This document shows positions 1 to 6,794 of a stretch of DNA of 12,220 bases, in pieces. Numbering within the stretch: the first letter of the stretch is position 1; each line of letters begins with the position of its first letter. The DNA is from CAYGHG01 sp964349515. Its GTDB lineage: Bacteria > Oederibacteriota > PGYV01 > CAYGHG01. The position numbers and the translations under genes are program-made. The stretch spans positions 1 to 12,220 of the forward strand of contig CAYGHG010000079.1 of assembly GCA_964349515.1 (NCBI GenBank). The letters run 5' to 3'. Below the pieces are notes generated by a model. That model saw nothing but the letters and a program-made list of their open reading frames with translations. It did not search any database and was not told the DNA's origin.

Positions 1-184
1 CACTTAAGTGTACTGCAGATTATGGCCATTTACACAAATTTTATGACATACTCTAAAATTACTGACAATATTTACTCTTTTCTTTTGTTTGGTTTCGTTT
101 GTTCACCCTGCCGATTTTGATCCGATACTAGGTGAAACTGCGAACGGCAATTTTACCGGTATCGAAAGCCCATATAAAAAAGAT

Positions 185-213
185 GGTGTCAGGCCCTGAC
201 CTGACACCTGACA
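185..213 (-). repeat. Left REP-like inverted repeat of the RAYT element
   Basis: This 29-bp sequence is the exact reverse complement of 1269-1297. It folds by itself: GGTGTCAGG (185-193) pairs with CCTGACACC (200-208) around a 6-nt loop. Read on the minus strand, the hairpin is followed by three bases and then six T (complement of A176-181), so it also looks like an intrinsic terminator pointing out of the element. Short palindromes next to a Y1 transposase are the classic REP/RAYT arrangement. Confidence 0.9.
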
Positions 214-230
214 AAAGCTTGAATTATTAA

Positions 231-259
231 TTGACAGATTCTAATTATGGAGATATAAC
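231..259 (+). promoter_or_regulatory. Sigma70-type promoter of the transposase gene
   Basis: A perfect -35 box TTGACA (231-236) is followed after 17 bp by TATAAC (254-259), five of six matches to the -10 consensus. The predicted start near 266 gives a leader of about 30 nt before the ATG at 297, containing the G-rich ribosome binding site GAGGGGGG (281-288). The promoter lies inside the two inverted repeats, so the element carries its own expression signal. Confidence 0.8.
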
Positions 260-296
260 AGAAAAGCTTTAAAAAATATAGAGGGGGGAACAATCC

Positions 297-1322
297 ATGG
301 GACGGCAACTGCGTATTTTTATGCCCGGATTTGCTTATCACATTGTGGCGCGTGGAAATGAACGGAAAGAGATATTTCGGGATGACGGGGACAGGCTGTA
401 CTTTCTCAAACTAATTGAAAAAGCTAAAGAGAGATTCGGATTTTCAGTACTTTCATACTGCCTGATGACCAACCACTACCATCTGCTTGTAGAAGTATCG
501 GCCAAAAATATGTCTGCTGCAATGCAGTACATTAATGGCAGATACAGCTGTTATTTTAATCACAAACATAACCGCTGCGGGCATCTTTATCAGGGGAGGT
601 TTTTCGCAGGTATTGTAGAGCACGGTCCTGAGATAAAGTTTGTGACCGCGTACATACACCTAAATCCCGCGCGGGCTTACATGGTGAAGGAGCTGAATAC
701 ATACCTTTGGAGCAGCCACAGGCAGTTTACAGGTGCGGCGGGAGGCGGGATAGCGGTGCCGGAATTGGTACTGAAATACTTTTCTGATGACAGGGCCGCA
801 GCTGTCAAAAAATATGAAGAGTACCTGGCGGAGGCTGCGAAGACGGATGACAATTCAAATAAAGCAAGACTGTATGATGATTATGTTCTTGGGACAGAGA
901 GTTTTATGCGGGATATTAAACTGCTTTTAAAAGATAAAGACCTTGATAAGGATATAATTAAGAGGAGAAAACTCAGGAGAATATACGAGGAGAATACCAT
1001 TATTTCCTGTGTTGCGGATTTTTATTCCGTCGGCAGGGAATTGCTGCTTTATAAAAAGACCAAATGGAACAAGGGAAAGAGCGTGTTGATATATCTGCTT
1101 CAAAAGGACGGGGGAAAAAATTTCAGCGAAATAGGAAAATTGCTTGGGGGATTGTATCCGGGTGGGGTTGGAAGGGTGTTTTTGCGCATGGAAAAAAGGA
1201 TTGAAAAGGAAAAGAAATACAGGGCTGTTGTAGATGAAATACGCAAAAAATATGGGGATAGTGAAGTTTGTCAGGTGTCAGGTCAGGGCCTGACACCTGT
1301 TTTTTCGTATGATGAAACCTAA
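297..1322 (+). CDS. REP-associated tyrosine transposase (RAYT, IS200-like Y1)
   Basis: A 341-residue single-strand DNA transposase of the HUH/Y1 class. Such enzymes nick and rejoin REP hairpins through a covalent 5'-phosphotyrosine. Visible in the sequence: the N-terminal GFAYHIVARGNERKEIF signature (residues 11-27), the metal-binding HUH-type motif TNHYHLL (H60, H62), and the catalytic-tyrosine segment AYIHLNPARA (Y119 as the expected nucleophile). A basic helical C-terminal region (about 200-315) contains a segment resembling the DnaA-type helix-turn-helix (KSVLIYLLQK...FSEIGKLLGG). The start is supported by GAGGGGGG 8 nt upstream. Perfect inverted REP-like repeats flank the gene. The right copy encodes residues 325-334, so the last 17 residues appear to be repeat-derived tail added after the native helical domain. 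All key residues are present, so it may be active. The family is known; mobility of this copy is inference. Confidence 0.94.
   Translation: MGRQLRIFMPGFAYHIVARGNERKEIFRDDGDRLYFLKLIEKAKERFGFSVLSYCLMTNHYHLLVEVSAKNMSAAMQYINGRYSCYFNHKHNRCGHLYQGRFFAGIVEHGPEIKFVTAYIHLNPARAYMVKELNTYLWSSHRQFTGAAGGGIAVPELVLKYFSDDRAAAVKKYEEYLAEAAKTDDNSNKARLYDDYVLGTESFMRDIKLLLKDKDLDKDIIKRRKLRRIYEENTIISCVADFYSVGRELLLYKKTKWNKGKSVLIYLLQKDGGKNFSEIGKLLGGLYPGGVGRVFLRMEKRIEKEKKYRAVVDEIRKKYGDSEVCQVSGQGLTPVFSYDET
1269..1297 (+). repeat. Right REP-like inverted repeat, inside the transposase ORF
   Basis: This is an exact inverted copy of 185-213. It is read in frame by the transposase gene as residues 325-334 (CQVSGQGLTP). It contains the pentamer TCAGG three times (1271, 1278, 1283) and forms the stem described under the overlapping terminator entry. 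It probably marks the right edge of a roughly 1.1-kb RAYT element. Confidence 0.9.
1272..1305 (+). terminator. Intrinsic-terminator-like hairpin formed by the right REP
   Basis: An 11-bp perfect stem (1272-1282 with 1289-1299), a 6-nt loop TCAGGG, and immediately six T (1300-1305) match the layout of a Rho-independent terminator. It lies 15 nt before the transposase stop codon (1320-1322). Transcripts ending here would lack a stop codon. The structure is seen directly; termination in vivo is inferred. Confidence 0.7.
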
Positions 1323-1345
1323 TTCGAAACTTTGGGGGGTTTGGG

Positions 1346-1373
1346 TTGTCAAAACTATGCTATATGATATAAT
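1346..1373 (+). promoter_or_regulatory. Promoter of the GH8 gene
   Basis: TTGTCA (1346-1351), a 16-bp spacer and a perfect TATAAT (1368-1373) precede the GH8 gene. The expected start is near 1380. An imperfect palindrome TTAACG (1378-1383) / CGTTTAA (1389-1395) sits right at the start site and could be an operator, though this is weak evidence. The SD AAAGGAG (1395-1401) lies 6 nt from the ATG. Confidence 0.75.
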
Positions 1374-1407
1374 TTCCTTAACGTTAATCGTTTAAAAGGA
1401 GACCTGC

Positions 1408-4400
1408 ATGCGCCGGATTATATTTCGCCTTTCCTTATTTATAACTTATAGCTTATTGCTTATCAATTTAGTTTCAGCTGATACCTGCCTTAAACCTTTT
1501 CCCCAGGCAGTTACATATCCTTACGGAATAAAACCCACCAACTACACCCAGGCGCAGATGAACCAGCATGTACAGGACTGGTGGATAAAATGGCGCGATA
1601 AGTATCTGACTCAGACAAATTGCGGGCCGGGCGAGTGGAGGGTGCAGAGGACTGAGACCGGGAACTCCATACATAAAGGCTGCTCGGAAAATGACACTGT
1701 ATCAGAGGGGATTGCATATGGAATGATAGTCTGTGTTTATATGTCTTCTGCGACAAATAATACCAAGCAGTATTTTGATGGGTTGTGGAGATACTATAAA
1801 AACAACTCTACAGGCGGCTTGATGGATTGGCAAAAACCTTATTGTGACAGTGCAGGCGCTGCGACTGATGCAGACCAAGATGCCGCTAAAGCATTGATGG
1901 TAGCAGATAAGCAATGGGGTTCAGGAGGTGCTATAAATTATGCGCAGGAAGCATCAGATTTAATTGGACTTGTTTTAGGTCAGGAAATAACAAATGGGAC
2001 AGAAAACACACTGGGTTCAACAATTAATGATGTTAAGCCCGGAAATCAGTGGCATGGCGGAAATATTTCATATTTCGCACCATATATTTACCGTATGTTT
2101 GGAGATTATGTGGGGAATAGCAGATGGTATAGCGTAGCAACAAAGACATATCAGACGATAGTTAACTACTATCATAATGGAGGGGGGAAAAGTTCTACCT
2201 ATAATTCGGCTCTGGGTATCCATACTGGTCTAATGCCAAATTGGTGTACGTATGATGGGCAACCTTGGGAACCCACGGGCGGTTGGGCTATGCGGGCCGA
2301 CACTTGGTGGTGGGATGCCATACGGCATGCCTGGAGGCAGGGGTATGATTATGTGCTTTACGGCACGCTGAACCACCAGCTTGCGCATGATAACAGTGTG
2401 AGGGTTTCAACCTTTTTTAAAACCAAATACAACGGCGATCCTGCACTTATAAAATCACATTATGAACTCGATGGCACAGAGACAACATACTGTCGCGGAG
2501 ACAGAACGCCTGACCTTTGTACTGAAGATGTGAAAAACCTTCCCGGTCCTCTGGGTGCAGTCGCTATAGCCGCAATGGCGGGTGAAGATCAGACGTGGCT
2601 CAATGCTTTATATGACAGGCTCGTAAACATGGACGCGGGTAACGGGCCCGGCGAGCTGACCGAGACAGGCGTCATGTGGGGGACAGATTATTTCTGCGAC
2701 CTTTTAAAGATGCAGTACCTTCTCATATTAACAGGCAACATGCCGAATCCGCTCGGTAATTATCCTTCTCCGACACCGACTAACACATGGGATACCAGGA
2801 CGCCTACGCCCACGCCTGTGGGGCCCGGCGCTTTTGATGATTTTGAAACAGGCGTTTTAAAGAACCCGGACACGTCAGAGTCCAACGGCCCCGTGCTCAC
2901 TATATCCAATACCAATGAGCTTGACAATGGCGGGGACAGGTCGTTAAAAGGCGTAATAACCGGCGGGACCTGGGCGATATTTTCCATTGACTCTCCGTAT
3001 GACGGCGGGCTCGGTTACAGGAATTACACAGGCGCGACCGCGGTGGAGTTTGACATATATTGCCCTGCGGGTAAGTCGTTTTTTGTGGAGATAGAAGAGG
3101 GCACAGCCAACGGCGCTGACGGGGAGAGGTTCTCAAACAGGGGCAATCCCGTCACAAAGACGGCGTCCACATGGCAGCATATAGTCATACCGCTTTCCAT
3201 AATGACCAGAGACGAGTACTCACCCATAAAAATAAATAATGTATTTAACCTGGGGTCAATCGTATCTTTCCTGCTGCAGTTTGACAACCCGGGCACAATG
3301 ACTTTTTATATAGATAATATAAAGTTTACCGGCAATTTCCCCACGCCCACACGCACACCCACGGCCAGCTTTACCAGGACGCCCGCGGGTACGCCGACTG
3401 TGACGCCGAGCGCGACAAGGACCGGCACTAATACGCCGTACTACTCGCCTACTATGACGCGCACTTCTACAGTGACGCCCACGAACACGCCGTACTTCTC
3501 GCCGACAATAACGCAGACGCCGACAAATACGCCTGCCATACCTTTCGGTGTGTTTGATAATTTTGAAACAGGCGTGCTTGAGAGCCCGGACCAGAATGCT
3601 GACGGCTGCGTGCCTACATACAGCAACAGCACCGCGAATCCGAGAAACGGCTCGCGCTCGCTTCTGATACCTTTCTCACCCTGCGCGCCGGGAACAGGCG
3701 CATGGGGCTCTTATGTCGCGGTGGGTTCGCCATATAACACCGCAACAGACCCTGCTTTCTGGATCAGCTTTGCCGGTGCGACTCAGATTACTTTCTGGAT
3801 TAATACTCCGGCGAACACAACGTTCTTCCTCAAGATAGAGGAGTGGGAGTCAGGGCTTGGCGGCGCGAATGCTGACGGCGAGGATTTCGCGTCGGCAAAC
3901 ATCACAAAGACAACAACAGGCTGGCAGCAGTACACAATAAATCTTTCTACATTTAATCAGTACGGTTTCTCGGGAAGGCAGGGCGGGAATGGCGTGCTCA
4001 ACCTTTCAAACATAGAGCGCGTAGGGTTCCAGTTCAACGGCGGCACGACAGGCCCTGTCTATATTGACGACATAGAGTTCCTCGGAATGCCGGTGCCGAC
4101 TTTTACGCGTACAGCTACCAGGACGTATACACCGACGCAGACGCCGGTTTTGACATCAACATTCACGGCTACGCGCACAGCTACAGGAACCTTTACTTCC
4201 ACGGTTACAGTTACATCCACCACGGCGCAGAGCCCGACATTTACAGCCACGCTTACCGGTACGACGCCTCCGTCGCCCACTTTTACCGCGAGCTCTACGG
4301 CAACAGCAGTGAACACAGCCTCCGCAACAGCAACAGCTGTGAACACAGCCTCTGCAACAGCTACAGCTGTGAACACAGCCTCTGCAACAGCTACTGCTGT

Positions 4401-5319
4401 GAACACAGCCTCTGCAACGGGTACTGCTGTGAACACTGCAACTATTACAACTACCTGGACGCCCGACCTCGGGCCTTCGCACACTGCGACTGCGACATTT
4501 ACAAGTACGCCTGTGGTAACTGTTACTTTTACATCCACACTGACTATGAGCGCGACACAGACTGCGACGCTGACCGCCACTCCTTCATTTACCAATACAA
4601 TGCTTCCGACAGCTTCTGACACGCCTACACCTACTGACACCATAACGCCGACGCACTCAGTGTCGCCTACTATCACGCAGACTCCGACAGGCACGCCGCC
4701 TACCCTGACAGTCACGCCTACCACTACGCAAACTTATACTGTGACAGCCACTGTGGAAAACACCAATACGCCTCTGCCGAGCCTGACTTTTACAGCTACA
4801 ATTACGAATACATCCACTCCAAGCCCCACATCCCATATCCCGAGCAGTACGGCTACTGCCACAGTCACGGCAACAGAGTTCACAGCCCACAGCCCGACTC
4901 ATACTGCAACACCGGTAAACACCTTTACAAGAACACTGACAGCCACGCCCACCGCGCATATAACAGGCAATACTCCGACGCCTACGCCTACGCCTACTGT
5001 GCTGATTACTTTTGATTTGCGTGTGACAAAAGGGGATGCGGCGCCGAGCGTGATTATTCCCGGCACTTCCGTGTTTATGGTGGACTACACTGTCACGCGT
5101 AACTGTGACAGGGTGAAATTTAAACTCTTTACAAAGAGCTACAGAAAAGTGGCCGAGGTTCTGATAGCCTCGCCCCAGGGCGCGGGCGGTTTCAGAAAGG
5201 AAATACCCGTATCAATATTTTCGGGCCTTTCGCCGGGTGCTTATGTTTACGTTATTGAGGCTGAGGGAGAGGGCCGCCGGGCGCTCTCAAAAGCAGGAGT
5301 GCTTACGGTAATCAGGTAA
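1408..5319 (+). CDS. Secreted multimodular glycoside hydrolase family 8 (probable endo-beta-1,4-glucanase)
   Basis: A 1303-residue exported enzyme. A signal peptide ends at VSA|D (residues 22-25). The GH8 domain covers about 40-445: VSEGIAYGM holds the expected catalytic acid E100, ATDADQDAAKALMVADKQW (152-170) matches the GH8 signature with one deviation (A159 for I/M), and WDAIRHAWRQGYDY holds D303, the expected base. Linker 452-473 leads to jelly-roll module 1 (475-642), a Thr/Pro linker (643-711), a related module 2 (714-893), a roughly 300-residue Thr-rich linker (895-1197) and a C-terminal beta-sandwich (1199-1303) resembling FlgD-Ig or sorting-type domains. Both modules start with FD(D/N)FETGVL and end YIDxIxF, suggesting CBM11/CIA30-like carbohydrate binding. 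GH8 members cut cellulose, lichenan, xylan or chitosan, so the substrate cannot be fixed from sequence; endoglucanase is the best guess. GC content rises sharply near 2460, inside the catalytic domain. It is transcribed alone. Confidence 0.92.
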   Translation: MRRIIFRLSLFITYSLLLINLVSADTCLKPFPQAVTYPYGIKPTNYTQAQMNQHVQDWWIKWRDKYLTQTNCGPGEWRVQRTETGNSIHKGCSENDTVSEGIAYGMIVCVYMSSATNNTKQYFDGLWRYYKNNSTGGLMDWQKPYCDSAGAATDADQDAAKALMVADKQWGSGGAINYAQEASDLIGLVLGQEITNGTENTLGSTINDVKPGNQWHGGNISYFAPYIYRMFGDYVGNSRWYSVATKTYQTIVNYYHNGGGKSSTYNSALGIHTGLMPNWCTYDGQPWEPTGGWAMRADTWWWDAIRHAWRQGYDYVLYGTLNHQLAHDNSVRVSTFFKTKYNGDPALIKSHYELDGTETTYCRGDRTPDLCTEDVKNLPGPLGAVAIAAMAGEDQTWLNALYDRLVNMDAGNGPGELTETGVMWGTDYFCDLLKMQYLLILTGNMPNPLGNYPSPTPTNTWDTRTPTPTPVGPGAFDDFETGVLKNPDTSESNGPVLTISNTNELDNGGDRSLKGVITGGTWAIFSIDSPYDGGLGYRNYTGATAVEFDIYCPAGKSFFVEIEEGTANGADGERFSNRGNPVTKTASTWQHIVIPLSIMTRDEYSPIKINNVFNLGSIVSFLLQFDNPGTMTFYIDNIKFTGNFPTPTRTPTASFTRTPAGTPTVTPSATRTGTNTPYYSPTMTRTSTVTPTNTPYFSPTITQTPTNTPAIPFGVFDNFETGVLESPDQNADGCVPTYSNSTANPRNGSRSLLIPFSPCAPGTGAWGSYVAVGSPYNTATDPAFWISFAGATQITFWINTPANTTFFLKIEEWESGLGGANADGEDFASANITKTTTGWQQYTINLSTFNQYGFSGRQGGNGVLNLSNIERVGFQFNGGTTGPVYIDDIEFLGMPVPTFTRTATRTYTPTQTPVLTSTFTATRTATGTFTSTVTVTSTTAQSPTFTATLTGTTPPSPTFTASSTATAVNTASATATAVNTASATATAVNTASATATAVNTASATGTAVNTATITTTWTPDLGPSHTATATFTSTPVVTVTFTSTLTMSATQTATLTATPSFTNTMLPTASDTPTPTDTITPTHSVSPTITQTPTGTPPTLTVTPTTTQTYTVTATVENTNTPLPSLTFTATITNTSTPSPTSHIPSSTATATVTATEFTAHSPTHTATPVNTFTRTLTATPTAHITGNTPTPTPTPTVLITFDLRVTKGDAAPSVIIPGTSVFMVDYTVTRNCDRVKFKLFTKSYRKVAEVLIASPQGAGGFRKEIPVSIFSGLSPGAYVYVIEAEGEGRRALSKAGVLTVIR
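4291..4440 (+). repeat. Five tandem 30-bp repeats in the GH8 linker
   Basis: Five head-to-tail 30-bp units begin at 4291, 4321, 4351, 4381 and 4411. They encode the 10-residue unit SATATAVNTA (residues 962-1011). The first and last copies are the most diverged, as expected for array edges. The middle three differ by only a few bases, so the array expanded recently relative to the rest of the linker and may vary in copy number. Confidence 0.93.
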
Positions 5320-5354
5320 ACCGGATGCCGTATTGAATATGAAATAATAGCCCA

Positions 5355-5375
5355 GCCTCTTTTTTGGGGCAGTTT
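5355..5375 (+). terminator. Weak possible terminator after the GH8 gene
   Basis: GCCTC (5355-5359) can pair with GGGGC (5366-5370), including one G-T pair, around a loop of six T. It is followed by AGTTTT. The stem is only 5 bp and the T tract is short, so this is a weak candidate. It is the nearest one downstream of the stop codon at 5319. Confidence 0.3.
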
Positions 5376-5399
5376 TATGCATTTAAGCACGCTCTCAAC

Positions 5400-5545
5400 C
5401 TGCCCTCTCCCGGAGGGAGATGAAAATTGAGGGGATATTCTCCTTCTAACCCGCTCGCGGGGTAGAAGGTTGGGATGAGGTCGTATTTAAAGGCTTAAAA
5501 ACACCCCCCTCACCAAAGCCTCTCCCCCAAAGGGGGCGAGGTTTT
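5400..5545 (+). repeat. Multi-hairpin dispersed repeat, copy 1
   Basis: Three hairpins stand in a row. The first is TCTCCC/GGGAGA (5406-5420, loop GGA). The second is CCTTCTA/TAGAAGG (5442-5469), with an inner CCCG/CGGG stem and a CTCG loop. The third is AAAGCCTC/GAGGTTTT (5515-5545), with an inner five-base CCCCC/GGGGG stem and an AAA loop. The stretch from the second hairpin through TTGGGATGAGG, TTTAAAG, CTTAAAA and CCCTCACC to the last hairpin aligns in the same order with 11907-11981, so the two are members of one repeat family. The rest of 5320-5636 holds only the weak terminator and the next promoter. Confidence 0.75.
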
Positions 5546-5600
5546 ACATCAAGAACCAAATTACATACTATTATATACAGTATCCGGCAGGACTTTACTC

Positions 5601-5630
5601 TTGAAATCAAAGATGTTTTTGTAATATAAT
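5601..5630 (+). promoter_or_regulatory. Promoter of the M23 gene, implying a leaderless mRNA
   Basis: TTGAAA (5601-5606), an 18-bp spacer and a perfect TATAAT (5625-5630) end six bases before the ATG at 5637. A start site about 7 nt after the -10 box falls on the A of the start codon. There is no Shine-Dalgarno sequence between the box and the ATG. Confidence 0.72.
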
Positions 5631-5636
5631 CATTTC

Positions 5637-6677
5637 ATGAAAGAAAAAATAGAAAAAGCGGTACAACAGCTCAAAGAGCAGTCAAAAAGCATATGCCCTA
5701 AAAGGGTGGCCGTCCTGATAGGGCTGTTTCTTTTTATGTCATCGATTGTTATTGCCTCCATATTCGTAAACGCCACACAGTCAGTCGCGCACATACCCCC
5801 GAAACTTGATATTTTTGAGGACATATTAAAGAGCAAGGGCCAGAATCTGGAGGCGTTAGACGACGATAAGTTTGCGGAAATATGCAGCCGCGATAAGGAA
5901 CTGGCTTTTTACTTCTTACGCAAAAACCTGCTGGCAAAGGACGTGCAGGTTACTTTGTATAAGGTAAAACAGGGTGAAAACTTTTGGGGCATAGCCAAAA
6001 AATTTGAGGTAAACATTGATACTATTATCGGCGCCAACCCGGAGTTAAAAAACCTCCTCGCCAGGCTTGATCATGAAATTATAGTCCCCTCAAAACGCGG
6101 GGTAATACACCAGGTAACTGACAGGGCGGAGACGATTGAGGTGCTTGCCGAGCTTTACAAAACTACAGTTGATTCTATAAGGGAAGCTAATAATTTAAAG
6201 GCCGGAAAACTTCAGTACGGAAACGTGATATTCATACCCGGCGCCAAACCCGTCTATATGCACGAAGACCTTAAAAACCTTTACTCCAAACGCAGTATGT
6301 TCCGCTCGCCGCTCTCGGGCACTTACACTTCGCTTTTTGGTACGAGAACTCACCCTGTCACAGGCGAGAAACACGGGCACAATGCGGTGGATATCCGCGC
6401 AAAGATAGGCACCTGGGTGGGAGCCTCTGCCGACGGCACAGTGACATACGCAGGCTGGCTGGGCAATCTGGGCTACACCATCAAGATAAGGCACAAGGAC
6501 GGTTATGAAACGCTTTATGGTCATTTAAGCAAAATGTATGTCAAGCCCGGGGACAAGGTTTTCTCCGGAAAACTAATAGCAAAGTCAGGCAACTCAGGCA
6601 GGACAACAGGGCCGCACATTCATTTCGCGCTGTTTAAAAACGGCAGGGCGATTGATCCTATGAAGTATTTGTGGTAA
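5637..6677 (+). CDS. Membrane-anchored LysM/M23 metallopeptidase
   Basis: A 346-residue peptidoglycan-acting protein. A basic N-terminus is followed by one membrane helix (about 24-44), placing the rest in the periplasm. Residues 106-152 are a LysM domain (TLYKVKQGENFWGIAKKF...), and 156-202 form a more diverged second LysM-like unit ending VIFIPG. The C-terminal M23 domain (about 222-346) has a complete zinc site: H248 and D252 in HxxxD and H329 in PHIH, with H296 (YGH) and H327 as the other active-site histidines. An intact site means it is probably a true endopeptidase cutting cross-links rather than an inactive EnvC/NlpD-like activator. Neighbours give no operon; the next gene is 117 bp away. 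Translation from the first ATG would be leaderless. The next ATG (M34) falls inside the membrane helix and is a poor alternative. Confidence 0.94.
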   Translation: MKEKIEKAVQQLKEQSKSICPKRVAVLIGLFLFMSSIVIASIFVNATQSVAHIPPKLDIFEDILKSKGQNLEALDDDKFAEICSRDKELAFYFLRKNLLAKDVQVTLYKVKQGENFWGIAKKFEVNIDTIIGANPELKNLLARLDHEIIVPSKRGVIHQVTDRAETIEVLAELYKTTVDSIREANNLKAGKLQYGNVIFIPGAKPVYMHEDLKNLYSKRSMFRSPLSGTYTSLFGTRTHPVTGEKHGHNAVDIRAKIGTWVGASADGTVTYAGWLGNLGYTIKIRHKDGYETLYGHLSKMYVKPGDKVFSGKLIAKSGNSGRTTGPHIHFALFKNGRAIDPMKYLW

Positions 6678-6696
6678 ATAAGATTAATGCAGAATT

Positions 6697-6724
6697 GTTT
6701 CAGGTTTCAAGTTTCAGGTTTCAA
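6697..6724 (+). repeat. Four tandem 7-bp GTTTCA(G/A) units
   Basis: GTTTCAG and GTTTCAA alternate twice, giving two identical 14-bp units (6697-6710 and 6711-6724). The array lies in the 117-bp gap between the M23 and radical SAM genes. No function is evident; it may be slippage-derived or a trace of a dispersed short repeat. Confidence 0.9.
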
Positions 6725-6794
6725 GTAAAAAACAATGTAAATACACTATGATGCGGATGAAAACACACAATAACAGAAGAATAGTGAAATAAAT

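Noticed and set aside
1..120. Plus-strand frame 1 open from the window edge to a TGA at 118-120
   Set aside because: Could be the tail of an upstream gene, but about 40 A/T-rich codons can stay open by chance and the peptide shows no recognisable feature.
185..1297. CRISPR or integrase-linked repeats
   Set aside because: The repeats are a single inverted pair around a Y1 transposase, not regularly spaced direct repeats.
4059..4724. Long minus-strand open frame (221 codons) opposite the GH8 linker
   Set aside because: Its Val/Ala-rich repetitive product is the antisense of the Thr-rich repeat linker; low-complexity codons keep the opposite frame open.
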